Origin: Neocallimastix lanati (nom. inval.)
Lineage: Eukaryota; Neocallimastigomycota; Neocallimastigomycetes; Neocallimastigales; Neocallimastigaceae
Assembly (NCBI GenBank): GCA_016946835.1
Contig: JACVTC010000062.1
Location: forward strand, 67,501 to 102,500
Length of the DNA stretch: 35,000 nt
Direction of reading: 5' to 3'
Shown here: positions 1-13,302 of the stretch, in pieces
Layout: the number at the start of each line of letters is the position of its first letter
Position numbering within the stretch: position 1 is the first letter of the stretch
Notes under the pieces: model-generated
Database searches by the model: none
Told to the model about the DNA's origin: nothing
Seen by the model: the letters and a program-made list of their open reading frames with translations, nothing else
Position numbers and translations under genes: made by a program

Positions 1-2731
1 CTAAAATTTTAGCATAAGAAAAATTAGTAGGTTCAATCGTTGAATTTTTTTCTTGATCTTTCGTTTCCTTTTTGAAAATATTAAGTATATCATTTACAGT
101 GACTTGTTTTTCAAAGGCTGTCTTACTCAATTCTCGTATACTATCTCTAGCCTTACGAGCTCTATTTTTACGTGTTCTTTTCTCTGGAATTGAAACTGAT
201 GATAATGTATGTGAAGAAAGAGAATTTTCATTTTCATTTTCATTTTCATTTTCGTTTTTATTACTCTTTTCCTTTCCATTTTCCTTTTCTTTTACCTTAT
301 TATTTTCTTTTTCCTTTTCCATTTCTTTTCCTTTTTCTTTTTGATCCAAAATATTTTTAATCATTTCTAATTCAGATCTTACAGTTTTTTCTTTTTTCTT
401 TAATAAATCTGAAGAAGAAGAAGTAGAAAAAGAAGAAGAGAAAGAAGGGGAATCTATAACGGAACGAATTGTGGATACAGAAGTCGTAGAAGCTACTGAT
501 GTAGCACGAGAACTACGTTGTGATTTTTGAGTAGAACGCCCTCTTCTCTTCGTGCTACCATTCTCACCGGCGTGTTGCTGTGGTGTGGTTGGCGTAGAAG
601 ACGTCATTGAATTTGAATTGTCACTATTAAAAGAATTATTAGCATCCGAATGATTATCTACAGGTGATAATAAAGCATTAATAGATTTTAATAATAAATC
701 TGTATTTGTACTTGAATTTGTACTTAAATTTGAATGAATATTAATAGATTTCAATTTTAAATTTGTATTGACAGAAGCTTTATCTTTAGATTTTTTATTA
801 TGATTTTTTTCCTTTTCCTTTTCCTTTTCCTTTTCATTTTCCTTTTCCATAACTTCCAGATTACTTGAAACATTACTATTTTTACTTTGATTTCTATTTC
901 TTTTCTTATTTTTATTATTTATTTTTGAAATGGTGTCAGTAGAGGAGGTATTCATTTCGGTAATAGGACTAATAATCTTTATAAGACCATTAAAATCATC
1001 ATTAGAACTAAAGGTCAGTGTGGAATGACTCGATGAATCCTCCTTACTAGAATTTTTATTTAATAATTGATTAATTTTTAATATGGTGGGGTATTTTATG
1101 GAATCAAAACCAGAGGGTATAACTTTTCCTGTCGAATTTAATTTAATGTTATCAGCAGAAGAAGTAGTTGTAGTAGTAGTAGAAATAGTATTTGAGGTAG
1201 AGGTGGATTTAATAGGAGAAGGAGAAACAATGGTTTTCGAAAAGGATAAAGAAGTTGATTTAGGAGAAAGTGTTTCGGAAATGGATATTTCTGTTGATGA
1301 AGAATATATTTTATTATTATCTTTCTCTAATTTTTTATTATTAATTCTATTAGAATTTTTACTATTATTATTATTACTAGTATTACTAGTATTATTTTTA
1401 TTTTTACTTTTATTTTTACTTTCACTGTCACTATTATTATTATTATTACTGTCATTATTGTTGTTATTGTTATTCTTATCATCATTATTATCATTATCAT
1501 TATTATTTGATTTATTTTTATTTTTATTTTTATTTTCTTTTTTCTCAAGTTCATCTTTTTTCATTTTTTCTTCTAAATCATCAACCAATATTGGTGTAGC
1601 GATGGTTGAAAAAGTTGTTGAATTAGCCAAGGAAGACTTCTTTCTGGCATTAAATGTTTTGACGTCTGATAAAGAAGGATTCATAAGAGAAAGAATATAT
1701 TCGTTAGTTGAACTGGAAAAAGAATTATCCTTATTGGATTCATTTTCTAATTCATCCGGGTGACCTCCATGTGTATAAAGAGGACTTGAACTCAATACTC
1801 GATGAGGTTTTTGGAAATCTTCATCAATTTCAAATATATTTTCGGTGAGAGAAGTACTAATACTTGAAAAACTATTATTAACGATATAATGACTATTAGT
1901 TGAATAAGTATCACTAACATTGGAATCATTAGGATTAGTACCATTTAACACTGGTGAGCCATAAGAAAATAATAATTTGTTATTCAAAGATTGTTTATAA
2001 TTATTATTTTTATTCATGGCATTAGTTTGATTTTGACCACTACCATTTATTATATTATTACTACTACTATTATTATGATTATGATTATAATTATGCTTAT
2101 TATTATTATGATTATGATTATTATTATAATTATGATTATGATTATTATTATGATTACTATTATTATTTTGATTACGCTTATTATTATGTTTATGATTATT
2201 ATTATGTTTATGATTATTATTATTATTATTATGATTAAGAGAATCTCTTTTTTCTTCATCATCATTTGATAAAGAAGGAGTAGCTACATCGATATTCTCA
2301 GAATTTACCTCTGGATCGATATCTGATGTTGTTTTATTATTTATGGTATTATATAAATTAGTAAGAGGTGTAGAAGTATTATTGGTATTTGAATTATTAT
2401 TGGTATAATTATATGTACAATTATCAATGAATAAATTAGGCATGGAGGACGACGACATAGAATAAGAGGAAAAAGAGGAAGTAGGTGAAAGAATTGGAGA
2501 ATTGTAGGCATAAGGAATAGGAATTACAGGAGATTTTGGTGATGAAATAGAGTAATTTATTTTTCCATTGGAAATATTACCATTAGGATTGGATCCATTA
2601 TGATTTGAAAAACGATCATATCCTAAAATATAAGGATTTTGATATATTGAATATGAACTATTATTATTGTTTTCAAATCCAAACCTTCCATTAGAATTTA
2701 GTGACAAAGGTTCTAATTTAAATTTATATAT

Positions 2732-2785
<54 letters not shown>

Positions 2786-4541
2786 TATAATAAAAATAAT
2801 TAATATAAAATATAATATATATATATATTTGTATATGATTAATTATATATATTTATAAAATAAAATAATTAATACAAAAAAATAATATATATATTATTTT
2901 TTATATATATATATTATTTTTTATATATAAATAATATATATATAATTATTTATATATATATATATTATTTTTTATATATAAATAATATATATATAATTAT
3001 TTATATATATATATATTATTTTTTATATATAAATAATATATATATAGAAATGAAAAAAAAAAATTTTTTTTTTTTTTTTATTTTTTTTACCTTGATCATG
3101 ATCATTTTTATTATAATTAAAACTACTATCAGCTGAATTCATTTTAAGATGATTTTTATTACCATTGGAATATTTTTTCTTCTTCTTTTTATTATTATTT
3201 CCATTAGAATATTTGAAACTGTTTGATTTTGATAGAAATTTATGATTATTTGGATTAGGGGAAATGTCCGAATAATGTTCATTTGTAGGATAATATCCAC
3301 CATTTTCTTCATCACCACTATTATAAGTATATAAATTATTAGAAGGTTGAACGAGATAGAGTGGCTGTGGATAATTATATTGTTGATAATTAGAATAATT
3401 TGAGGAAGGAATCAGTACAGGATAGAGTACTCCGTTATAAAGAGCAGTAGATAATGTATTATTCGCGGCAGCGACGATATTATAACTATTATTATTAACG
3501 TAATTCGCCCTTGTCACACTATTAAATCCACTACCAGGGTAAGGATTAAATGGACGACGGAAGGGACGATACTGCTCAAATACTCGATCCACATCACCAT
3601 GGTTACGAAGAGCGCTTAAAGCCCGTAAAAACTCATCCTTCAATCCACTAATGGAAGAATGATCAGCACTATTAGCTAAATTACGCGAAGGATTAAACGG
3701 TTCTTCCACACAGAAATAGTTATTTCTTAATTTTGTCTTTTTCCCATCTAAATGCCAACCTTTTTCATATTTACTAATATATTCTCCCTTACGAACAGAA
3801 ACCACATGATGTCGATAATCAAATTCTTCACCATACAACTTGAAAAATTCAAAGAATAGATCGGCGAGCGTTTCCTTATTTGATTTACCGAAATCTTTTA
3901 GGGAATCTAAATCATGATAAAAGGTACAATCCACTCCATCAATGATGATTTGTTCCTCCTCAGAATTATTTTTACCGAGTTCATGAAGACAAGGAAGAAT
4001 TGGAGGTTGACGTTGTTGTAAGAAATTGATGGTCATATTTACCCAACAATATGAACTTAACGTTCCTCCCTTTGCATCATTAATCATACGACGTTTAGCA
4101 TAATGTTTAATAAGAATAATTAATTGTTGAGCACGTTCATCAATTAAAGCATATGTTCGAACCATCATCGTATTTTCTAAGGCTACCGTATTATTCACAT
4201 TAATATCACAGGAAAGATTAGTTTCTGGATCCACAAATTTACAAATTGGTACCTTTGCCTCTTGTACTGTATAGATTTCTGTCATATTATATTTTTCTAA
4301 AATCATAGCAATGCGGTCCATACGATCTAAACCATAATTATCCTCCTTTGATGGAGTAGTTAAACAAATATCAACATCACAATATACTGTTTCTAATCCA
4401 TTAACAGAAGATCCAAATAAATGAGCTTTAATTGGTTTTCCTGGAAATTCATTATCAAATATATTTTGAATTTTTTCTAATAATAATAAACGATTTTGTT
4501 TACTCTGTTTTGTCGGTAGTATATCCTAAATATTAATATAA

Positions 4542-4574
<33 letters not shown>

Positions 4575-4723
4575 TGGAATAATAATAGGAATAATATATA
4601 TAATCGTATTATAATAATAGTAATAATAATAGCAATATAATAATAATTGGAATAATAATAGGAATAATATATATAATCGTATTATAATAATAGTAATAAT
4701 AATAGCAATATAATAATAATAGG

Positions 4724-4763
<40 letters not shown>

Positions 4764-4910
4764 TTAGTAATATAATAATAATAATAGGTATAATACAATA
4801 ATCGTAATATAATAATTAGTATAATAATAATATTAATAAATTATATTATATTATATTAAATATTTTAATAAAAATTTCTTTTATAATTGATATAAATATA
4901 ATTATAAAAG

Positions 4911-4941
<31 letters not shown>

Positions 4942-5785
4942 TATATGATCTTTGAATATATTTTATTTTTATATTATATAATATATACTAATATAGATGT
5001 ATAAAATTATAATATAAAAAATTATATATATTATTATTTGGGGTAGTAATTCTTTTTTTTTTTTTTTTTACCTTATATATTTTTATTAATTCGTTTTGAA
5101 TTTTTTGCTGTATTGAGAATGATAATTCACTTTTATTAGTTGTATCATTAGTATTAATTTCTAATGGTGGAGGGGAACCTGAATTTGGTGGAAGTAGAGT
5201 AGGTGAAGAAGAGTTTGATGAATAATCTGAAGAAGGAGGAGCAGGTGTCGAAGAAGGCGTTGGAAGTGGATTCATATGAATAAAACTATCTATAACCTTT
5301 ATCTTTTCTATAGGAGAAATTAATTCACCTTCCCGTGAGAATATTGATATATCATCGTTCTTTTTTTCATGATTTATTATAATCGATGAACCTTTGAATT
5401 TTTTATCTTTTAATGATACTTCCTCCACATTAAATTCATTTTCTTCATTTTTAGTTTGTTTCTTTTCTAAATCGAAGTTTATTCCCTGTTCTATAGTCTC
5501 CTCAACTTTAGGATTATTATCTTGAATATCTTCTCTACTATTATTATTTGTTATCCCTATAAAAGACTGATTATTATTAATATTATTATTAGTTTTGGAA
5601 CTTAAAAGTTCATACTGTAACTGTTGTATATTTTGACTTTTCATTTTAGGACTTTTATAAGTTAAATTATTTGAAGTATTTTGATTTACAATATCTGAAT
5701 ATTTTTCTTTGTTATTACTTAAAAATTCATTGCTGTTACTATTTATTACTTGTATATTACTATTACTATCTTCCTTAATATCCAT
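1..5785 (-). CDS. Cid1-like terminal nucleotidyltransferase (TUTase / non-canonical poly(A) polymerase), three exons, 3' end beyond window
   Basis: Exons read 5785-5072, 4525-3091 and 2712-1; introns are 5071-4526 and 3090-2713, both GT...AG with AAG|GTAAAA-type donors. Phases agree (0, then 1), and the third exon is open in one frame with no stop down to base 1. Residues 1-235 are low complexity. The catalytic domain starts at the exon 2 border (DILPT), has GSSVNGLETVYCDVD at about 276-290, the GS-x10-DxD signature of polymerase-beta-like transferases, and a third acidic residue in SCDIN (Asp345). A PAP-associated domain lies near 454-525, ending in CVEEPFNPSRNLA, typical of Cid1/TUTase proteins. 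Enzymes of this family add U or A to RNA 3' ends, in cytoplasm or nucleus; the substrate cannot be told here. The tail after about residue 560 is Asn/Ser/Lys-rich and continues for over 1000 residues, far longer than fission yeast Cid1. UTP versus ATP preference is unresolved. Confidence 0.88.
2713..3090 (-). other. Intron 2 of the Cid1-like gene, with AT tandem repeats
   Basis: The donor follows GATCAAG and the acceptor is AAATTTAAATTAG. Removing it joins the phase 1 end of exon 2 to the long tail exon in frame (Q-E-P). It is almost pure A/T, with a roughly 51-bp repeated block of TATATA and TTATTTTTTATA motifs at about 2880-3047 and an A-run plus (AT)n at 2738-2790. Confidence 0.75.
4526..5071 (-). 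other. Intron 1 of the Cid1-like gene, with a 73-bp tandem duplication
   Basis: Donor AAG|GTAAAA at 5072/5071 and acceptor ATATTTAG before 4525 join IKIYK to DILPTK in phase 0, which rebuilds the helix normally preceding the catalytic domain. Bases 4568-4640 and 4641-4713 are identical 73-bp units of AAT-type repeat containing an ATAATCGTATTAT core. Further (AAT)n follows to about 4800. Confidence 0.75.
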
Positions 5786-7128
5786 TCTTTAATATAAAGT
5801 ATCCACTAATAAAAAATAAAAAAATATATATAATATATTTAATTATATTAAAATGATAATTCAATATATTAAAAATATCTACTATTATATAATTTAAAAG
5901 TATTGTATTTTAGTTCAAAATATTTTTAATAATTTCTTTAAAAGATAAAATATATTTAATAAAAAAAAAATAGGCATATAATATATATATTAAATATTTA
6001 TTAATCTAAATAAAAATGAATTTATCAAAAAATATATATAAATCTATATATTATTAAAATATCCTTAAATAATATTCAATATAAAACTTTATTTATTGTC
6101 TATGTATAAAATAAAAAGTTATACCTAAATATGATTATTATGAAGAGTAGTTAAATTATTTTAATCATAAAGAAAATATTTTCGTAATTTTCTATCTTGA
6201 ATTTTTATAGATATTATGTTTAATATCTAAATTTTATTATTACTATTTTTTGTTTTACTTTGTTATGCTTTGCTTTGTTTTGGTTTTATTTTGGAGATCT
6301 ACTCTCAATATATGCTTTTATTTTTTTATTTTTTATTTTTTTTTTTTTACAATAAACTAAATTAAAAAAAAAAAAAAGCAATTAAAATGAAAGTGTTATT
6401 CAAAAAAAAAAAAATATATATATATATATATATAATAAAAAAACCTATATAACCAGATTAGGTAAGATTATTTATATATTTTTAACACCACAAATTTTTG
6501 ATTTACAGTATTTTATATTAATATATATATATTATTTTTGTATAACAAATACTGGATTCTAAACTTTAATTGTTTTTTTTTTTTTTTTTTTTTACTATTA
6601 TTATTTTATTATTTTAGTATTAATTGTTTTTTTTTTTTTTTTTTTTTTACTATTATTATTTTAGTATAAGTTAATCTTTATATATTAGTTGATATATAAA
6701 ATTATACTGTCTTCCATTAAAATGATTAAAAAAAAAAAAAAAAGCATTTAAAAGTATTTTTCTTTGTTAAATTTTCTTTGAAAATTATATTAATATCTTC
6801 AAAACCGTGAAAATCTTATTATTAATTATAATAATTATATATATATATATATAACTTTAATTAAATTTAAAATAAAAATTATATTTGTAAAATTTGTAAT
6901 AAAGTAAAATGAATTTCTAATTCACTTTTATTTTATATTAATGGTTAATGCTTATTTTTAACTATTATGAGTATTATTAAAAGTAATACTTTTTTCTATA
7001 TTTAATATTAATTATTAATTACTATTAAATAATAATAAAATCTTTTTTATAATATAATTTTACTAAAAAAAGATTTTAATACTATTAAAAGTCGATATAA
7101 AAAATATTTAAAATAAAAGAAAAAACAA

Positions 7129-7159
<31 letters not shown>

Positions 7160-8270
7160 AATGAAAATGATATATATAATATATAATATCAAATAATAAA
7201 ATATAATAAAATAAAATAAAATAAAATAAAATAAAATAAAATAAAATATAATAAAATATAATAAAATATAATAAAATATAATAAAATATAATAAAATATA
7301 ATAAAATATAATAAAATATAAAAATAAAATATTTAAAGTTTAATTATAAAAAAAAAAAAGGAAAAGAGAATAATAACAATATATTAAAATATTTAAAGTT
7401 TAATTATTAACAATTGAAATAAATATGTAATCATATATATTGTAATATATTAATTATTTATTGTTTATTTATTGTAAAATATAATTATATTGTAATATAT
7501 TAATTAAAATATGAAATAAATATATATAATATATATTGTATATATTGTATATAATATATATGTAATATATACAATAACAATATTAATATATATATATTAA
7601 TATATTGATTAATTTAAATTCCATATATTTTAATTATTCCATAAAATTGAAATTAAAAGGTTAGAGTAAGAAGGAAAAGAAAAGTAAAGAATGAAAAAAG
7701 TTATGAGGTAAAAGAAGGTGAAAAAAAAAAAAAAAAAAAAAAAAAGAGGTAAAGAAAAAAGCAGTATCATTATAATAAAAAAATTAATAATAAGAGTAAT
7801 ATACTATAATTAATATCTATAATTAATAGATAAAGTTTATAATCTCTATTTTACCTCTATCTAAATACCAATTAAAATATATATTATATATTTTTATATT
7901 TATTCATCTATTTATTGTAGATGAAATAATAATAAATTTTCGTTACAGTATATATAAATTTTATAACTATTATTACAATATTATTTATTATTTATTAATA
8001 ATAAATATTAATAAATACTCTTTTTATTATTCAGTTATTTATTATATATCAATTAATACTCTTTTTTTATTAGTTATTATTTATTATTTATTTATTTATT
8101 ATTTATATATTTATTTATTATTTATTATTCAATTATTTAATGGTTTTACCAAAAAAAAAGAAAAAGTTAAGAATTTGTTAACAGTTTGTGTTTAAGAATT
8201 AAAATATAAATTAAATTAAAAGAAAACATATATATAAATTAAAATTAATAAATGTATTTTTATTCATTTC
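5786..8270. other. Intergenic, no gene recognised; simple repeats and homopolymers
   Basis: This stretch is almost entirely A and T with frequent stops in all frames. A block with a T-run followed by ACTATTATTATT is duplicated at about 6570-6665. Long A-runs occur at about 7128-7156 and 7721-7745. Nothing coding could be supported. Confidence 0.6.
7198..7322. repeat. (AAAAT)n pentamer passing into a 10-bp (ATAATAAAAT)n array
   Basis: Direct reading shows AAAAT units to about 7245, then decamers in which every second unit has changed to AATAT. The transition suggests the decamer arose from the pentamer. Confidence 0.85.
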
Positions 8271-8289
8271 ATAATATTTCATAATATTT

Positions 8290-8460
8290 TGGTTATAGGA
8301 AAGAGACTGAATATTTTACACAAGCATTCCATTTCCTCCATTATATAATGCTCTCCTAATATGTTCTATTTCATAATAGCATAGTTTAGGAATATGCTTT
8401 TTTCTACTATGCATCTAAACATGAAGTATTTCATCGTCAATGGCATTGATTTTCCTGTAA
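8290..8460 (-). other. Less AT-rich island, possible coding remnant of unknown family
   Basis: On the minus strand a pyrimidine-poor TATTACAG|G acceptor-like site is followed by about 59 codons with a single internal TAG, beginning GKSMPLTMKYFMFRC. A second minus frame is also nearly open over the same span. The plus strand carries a 60-codon ORF at 8394-8576. Base composition differs from the surrounding DNA. I do not recognise the protein in any frame; it may be an old transposon fragment or an exon relic. Confidence 0.2.
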
Positions 8461-8789
8461 TAGTTTCAAAATTTTATTTTATTTTATTTTTTTTTATTTT
8501 TTCATTCTTTCTTCAATCTTATTTAATATATCATATCAAATTTTATTTCATAATAAAATCTTACTTTCCTAATTAATTCCTGTTGAATATCAAAAAAATT
8601 CTATTGACTTCATTTAATCTATTCTATTGGCCATATATTACAATTGATTACCATTATATATGGGGAATTATTGAATCTCCTCAATTTTTATTTTTTTTAA
8701 TTTTTTAATTTTTATTTTTTAAATATTTGATTTTTATTTTTTCCTATTCTTTTCTTTTTTTTTTATATTTATTTAAATTCTTTTTATTA

Positions 8790-9050
8790 TTTATTATTTA
8801 CTAATAAATACTTATTTAATTCTTTTTATTATTTATTATTCAATTATTTATTAATAAATACTCTTTTTATTCTTTTTATTATTTATTATTTATTATTTAT
8901 TAATAAATACTCTTTTTATTATTATTTATTATTTATTATTTATTAATAAATACTCTTTTTATTATTTATTATTTATTATTTATTAATAAATACTCATTTT
9001 ATTATTTATTATTTATTATTTATTATTTATTAATAAATATTCTTATTATT
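8790..9050 (+). repeat. Cluster of ~40-bp repeats with a 16-bp palindrome (forward orientation)
   Basis: About five to six units share TATTTATTAATAAATA, a perfect palindrome, followed by CTCTTTTTATT and several ATTTATT steps. A degenerate single unit also lies at about 8000-8070. The non-palindromic CTCTTTTT gives the units a direction. Confidence 0.8.
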
Positions 9051-9653
9051 GTTAACTTTTATCTTTATTTTCATGTTCATTTTCATTTTTTTGAAGTCAC
9101 ATAATTCCAACGTGTCAATAAATTAAAAAAAAAAAATTAAAAAAATAAACTTTATTAATTATTAAAAAAACAAAACTTTTCATAAAATTATTAAATAAAC
9201 TTATTTATTTACTTATTATTTATTTTATCCATTTACTTAAACCAACTGTGTTTTTTTCTTAGAATATTCTATTTTTATATATGTAATTCCATAAAGATTT
9301 AAAAAAATAATTATTCAAAATGCTCCTTTATCAATTATTATTATTATCTATTATTATTATGATTATTTATTATTATTTATTATTATTATTTATTATTATC
9401 TATTATATATTATTATTATATTATTATTTTTTATTCTTACTAAAAGAATTATTATTCAAAAATACAATATACAAATAAAATAAGATATAAAATAATAATA
9501 ATAATAATTATAATAATAATAAATAGCAGAAAATTGAATATAATTAAAATACAAATTGAATAAAATAAAATTAAAATAAAATATAAGAAATAGTTGAAGT
9601 ATAAATAAAAAAGTACTGATTGAATAAAATAAAATGAAATAAAATAAAATAAC

Positions 9654-9692
<39 letters not shown>

Positions 9693-10470
9693 AAAAATAG
9701 ATAATAAATAATAGATAATAGATGGAAAGAATTTTTATATTTCTAAAAAGATGATTCATAAAACAATGAATTAAACTAAAATAATAATAAATAATTGAAT
9801 AATACAAAGAATAAAATGTGAATTTATTAATGAATAATTGAATAATTGAATAAAATAATAAATAAATTAATTGTAGAAAATAGAATACAAAAAATGAAAA
9901 AAATGACAATTCAATTTTAAATGAATGAGAAAATAAAATAAAATAAAATAAAATAAAAAATGAATAAGAAAATTCCATTCTTTTTAAATGGAATATTTAT
10001 ATATATAAATATTTATATATATAAATATATAAATGTTCAAATATTCAAATAATTCAAATACTATATATAAATATTCAAATATTTAATATGAATATTAAAT
10101 AAGAAAATCAGTTAATAAAAAATTAATTAATTTGACTTATTTTTAATTTCAAAAAAAAGAGAAAAATAAATAAATAAATAAATAAATAATTAAATAATTA
10201 AATAATAAATAATTAAATAATTAAGTAAATAAATAATTGATTAATAAATATTAAATATTAAATATTAAATATTAAATATTGATGAATAATAGTAATAAAT
10301 AATAAATAATAATAATGATAATAATGAATAATAATGATATTACTATTATTATTCATTATTAAATTGTTTATTATTATTCAATTAGTCATTATTAATTATT
10401 ATTTATTATTTATTAATTATTATTTATTATTTATTAATTATTAATTATTATTTATTAATTATTATTTATT
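9051..10470. other. Intergenic, no gene recognised
   Basis: AT-rich low complexity with (ATT)n at about 9340-9430, (AAAAT)n at 9920-9960, (AAAT)n at 10165-10190 and a 33-base T-run at 9656-9688. A short mixed-composition patch at about 9090-9115 shows nothing recognisable. The ORF over 9571-9978 on the minus strand is composed of homopolymer codons and is not believed. Confidence 0.6.
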
Positions 10471-10474
10471 ATTT

Positions 10475-10680
10475 ATTAATAAATACTCTTTTTATTATTA
10501 TTTATTATTTATTATTTATTTATTAATAAATACTCTTTTTATTATTATTTATTATTTATTATTTATTATTTATTAATAAATACTCTTTTTATTATTATTT
10601 ATTATTTATAATTTATTATTTATTAATAAATACTCTTTTTATTATTTATTATTTATTATTTATTATTCAATTATTTATTA
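10475..10680 (+). repeat. Four ~40-bp palindrome-bearing repeat units (forward orientation)
   Basis: Four copies of ATTAATAAATACTCTTTTTATT, each followed by two to four ATTTATT steps. Same family and orientation as 8790-9050. Confidence 0.85.
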
Positions 10681-10689
10681 TTTATTATT

Positions 10690-11510
10690 AATGATTGTTT
10701 TGTTTTTTTTTTATCATTTTTATCTGATACATTATGCATAAATTTAAAATTAACCAAAAATATAAATAACAAGAATTAAAGAATGATTAATTATTATCAT
10801 AATTAAAACATTGAAATGTTTAAATAAAATGTATGCATGAATATATAAATAGTAATGAATAAAAACTAATTGAAAATAATTATAAAGAATATAATATATA
10901 TATATAAATAATAATTAATTTTTACCTCTTTTTTATAATTCATTATTAATAACTAATATTTTTATTTCAGTGGCATATTAATAATAATCATAATACTCAA
11001 TAATAAAATTTTTATTTATTTTGATCAATTATTTATTATTATTATTTCTTAATATTTCTTCAGACATATTTAAAAAAATTACTTTAAAAAAAATACTTTA
11101 TAATTTATTAAAACCTTTTTTTTTTCTTGGTAATGAATGAATAAAGATAAAATTCAAAATTTAAAACTTTATATTATAATAAAATGATATAAATTTAGGT
11201 TTTGATATAAGAAAAAAATAATTATTTTTTTTTTAATTAAAAAAAAAAAATTTGATTAATTAATTAATTAATTAATTAAAAAATATATAAAAAATATAAA
11301 AAATATAAAAAATAATAATTAAAATTTAAAAATATAAAAATTTAAAAATATAAAAATAACTGATCACTACAATAATTAATAAATAATTGATAATAAAATT
11401 TAACAACCCTTTCAGTATAAATTTTCAATTATTTGATATGATGCTTCTCAAATACAATCTATTTTTCAATAGATATACAATAATTGAATAATTAAATAAT
11501 AAATAATAAA
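10690..11510. other. Spacer between inverted repeat clusters, no gene recognised
   Basis: A slightly less monotonous AT-rich stretch. It contains (TTAA)n at about 11256-11278 and (AAATAT)-like units at 11280-11345. No ORF of interest and no RNA gene seen. Confidence 0.5.
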
Positions 11511-11515
11511 TAATT

Positions 11516-11890
11516 GAATAATAAATAATAAAAAGAGTATTTATTAATAAATAATAAATAATAAATAATAAATAATATATAAAAATAAAAAGAGTATTTA
11601 TTAATAAATAATAAATAATAAATAATAAAAAGAGTATTTATTAATAAATAATAATAAATAATAAAAAGAGTATTTATTAATAAATAATAAATAATAAATA
11701 ATAAAAAGAGTATTTATTAATAAATAATAAATAATAAATAATAAAAAGAGTATTTATTAATAAATAATAAATAATAAATAATAAAAAGAGTATTTATTAA
11801 TAAATAATAAATAATAAATAATAAAAAGAGTATTTATTAATAAATAATAAATAATTGAATAATTGAATAATAAATAATAAAAAGAATAAA
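11516..11890 (-). repeat. Eight ~40-bp palindrome-bearing repeat units (reverse orientation)
   Basis: Eight copies of AAAAAGAGTATTTATTAATA with an exact 40-bp period from about 11701 to 11860. It is the reverse complement of the 10475-10680 family, so the two clusters form the arms of an inverted repeat about 830 bp apart. Confidence 0.88.
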
Positions 11891-12049
11891 TAAATAATAA
11901 AGGTCAACTTTTTATTCTAAATTAACAAATAATGATAAAAAAAAAGTATTCATAAAATTAAAAATTATTAAGATTATGATATAATAACTATAAATTAATT
12001 ATAATACTAATTATTAATATCTTTTTTTTTTTTTAAAAAAAAAATATAA

Positions 12050-12055
<6 letters not shown>

Positions 12056-12130
<75 letters not shown>

Positions 12131-12132
12131 TA

Positions 12133-12164
<32 letters not shown>
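12056..12164. repeat. (AAT)n trinucleotide array
   Basis: About 35 ATA/AAT trinucleotides with one AATAAATA interruption near 12125. It lies in non-coding DNA. Confidence 0.9.
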
Positions 12165-12166
<2 letters not shown>

Positions 12167-12449
12167 GATGATGAATGAATGAATCATTAAATATCATATT
12201 AATAAATATTAATGAAAAATTTTATATGTGTTTAACATTTATACATAATATTTATTTTTTTTTTTTTTTAATTTTTAATTAAAAAAAAAGTTTTAATTAT
12301 TATGATTATTATTTAATTATTAATTATGATTTTAACTCTATAGATTAATTAATTAAAAAAAAAATTTTTTTTAATTAATAAAAATAATAATAATAATAAT
12401 AATAATTATTAATAGATATTATTATCATAATGAAAGTATGATAATAAAG

Positions 12450-12545
12450 TTTCAGATGGGAGGGAGAAAGAGAGAAAGAGAGAGAATATTATTTATTCAT
12501 GGGTGGTACAATGGAATTGGTGGACACTAAACGTAAATTGGAATA
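12450..12545. other. Short unique island with a GA-rich tract
   Basis: GGGAGGGAGAAAGAGAGAAAGAGAGAGA is a purine stretch at about 12458-12485, followed by a mixed-composition segment. On the minus strand the latter reads LRLVSTNSIVPPMNK before a stop. The peptide is not recognised. It could be a small exon or a transposon scrap. Confidence 0.2.
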
Positions 12546-13048
12546 AAAATAATAAAAAATTAAAAAAAAAAAAAAAAAGAAAAAATCTAATTTTTTTCAT
12601 TCAATTTTATCATAAAGAAAATATATAAAATATAAAATATAAAATAAAATAAAGGTTTATGAAATTCACCTTTTTTTTTTTTTTTTTTATGAATTTATTA
12701 TTCCTAAAAATTCATAGATTTAATAATTAATAATTATATATATAATAAATAAGATAAAAAAAAAAATAAATTGAATCTACCATAAATTAATTTTAACTAT
12801 TTAATTTGTTTTATTTTATATATTATTTTTTTATTTATGTATAAAAATTATAATAATAATTTTAAGAATATCTAAAATTACTAAATTATATATAAATATT
12901 TTACATTAAATAAAAGTACCAATTAACTTTATTATTATATATTATTTTAAATGTTACACCAAAATTAAAGATTTCAAGTCTCAAAATATATTTTCATTTT
13001 TATATAGCTTTTTTTTTTTTTTTTTAAAATTTAATAATAAACTGTTTC

Positions 13049-13088
<40 letters not shown>

Positions 13089-13124
13089 TAATATAATAAA
13101 TATAAAATATTTATTTTTTATTTA

Positions 13125-13263
13125 TTGATTTATTTTTATTTTTTATATGAAGATAATTTTTATGGCGTTAAATTTCTTCTTCAAAAAGCCACACTACGAA
13201 ATGTATTACTCTCAATTGTTAAATTTAACACACACATTCCTCACAATATTATATTTCTTTCAT

Positions 13264-13302
<39 letters not shown>

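Noticed and set aside
1083-1763. 226-codon plus-strand ORF with long Leu/Val runs
   Set aside because: It is antisense to the continuous Cid1 tail exon and arises from complements of AAT and TCA repeats.
1991-2269. 92-codon Ile/Met-rich ORF
   Set aside because: Complement of the Asn/His repeat (AATCATAAT) in the Cid1 tail exon.
9571-9978. 135-codon Phe/Tyr/Ile-rich ORF
   Set aside because: Composed of A/T homopolymers and AAAAT repeats; includes a poly-Lys run from the 33-base T-run.
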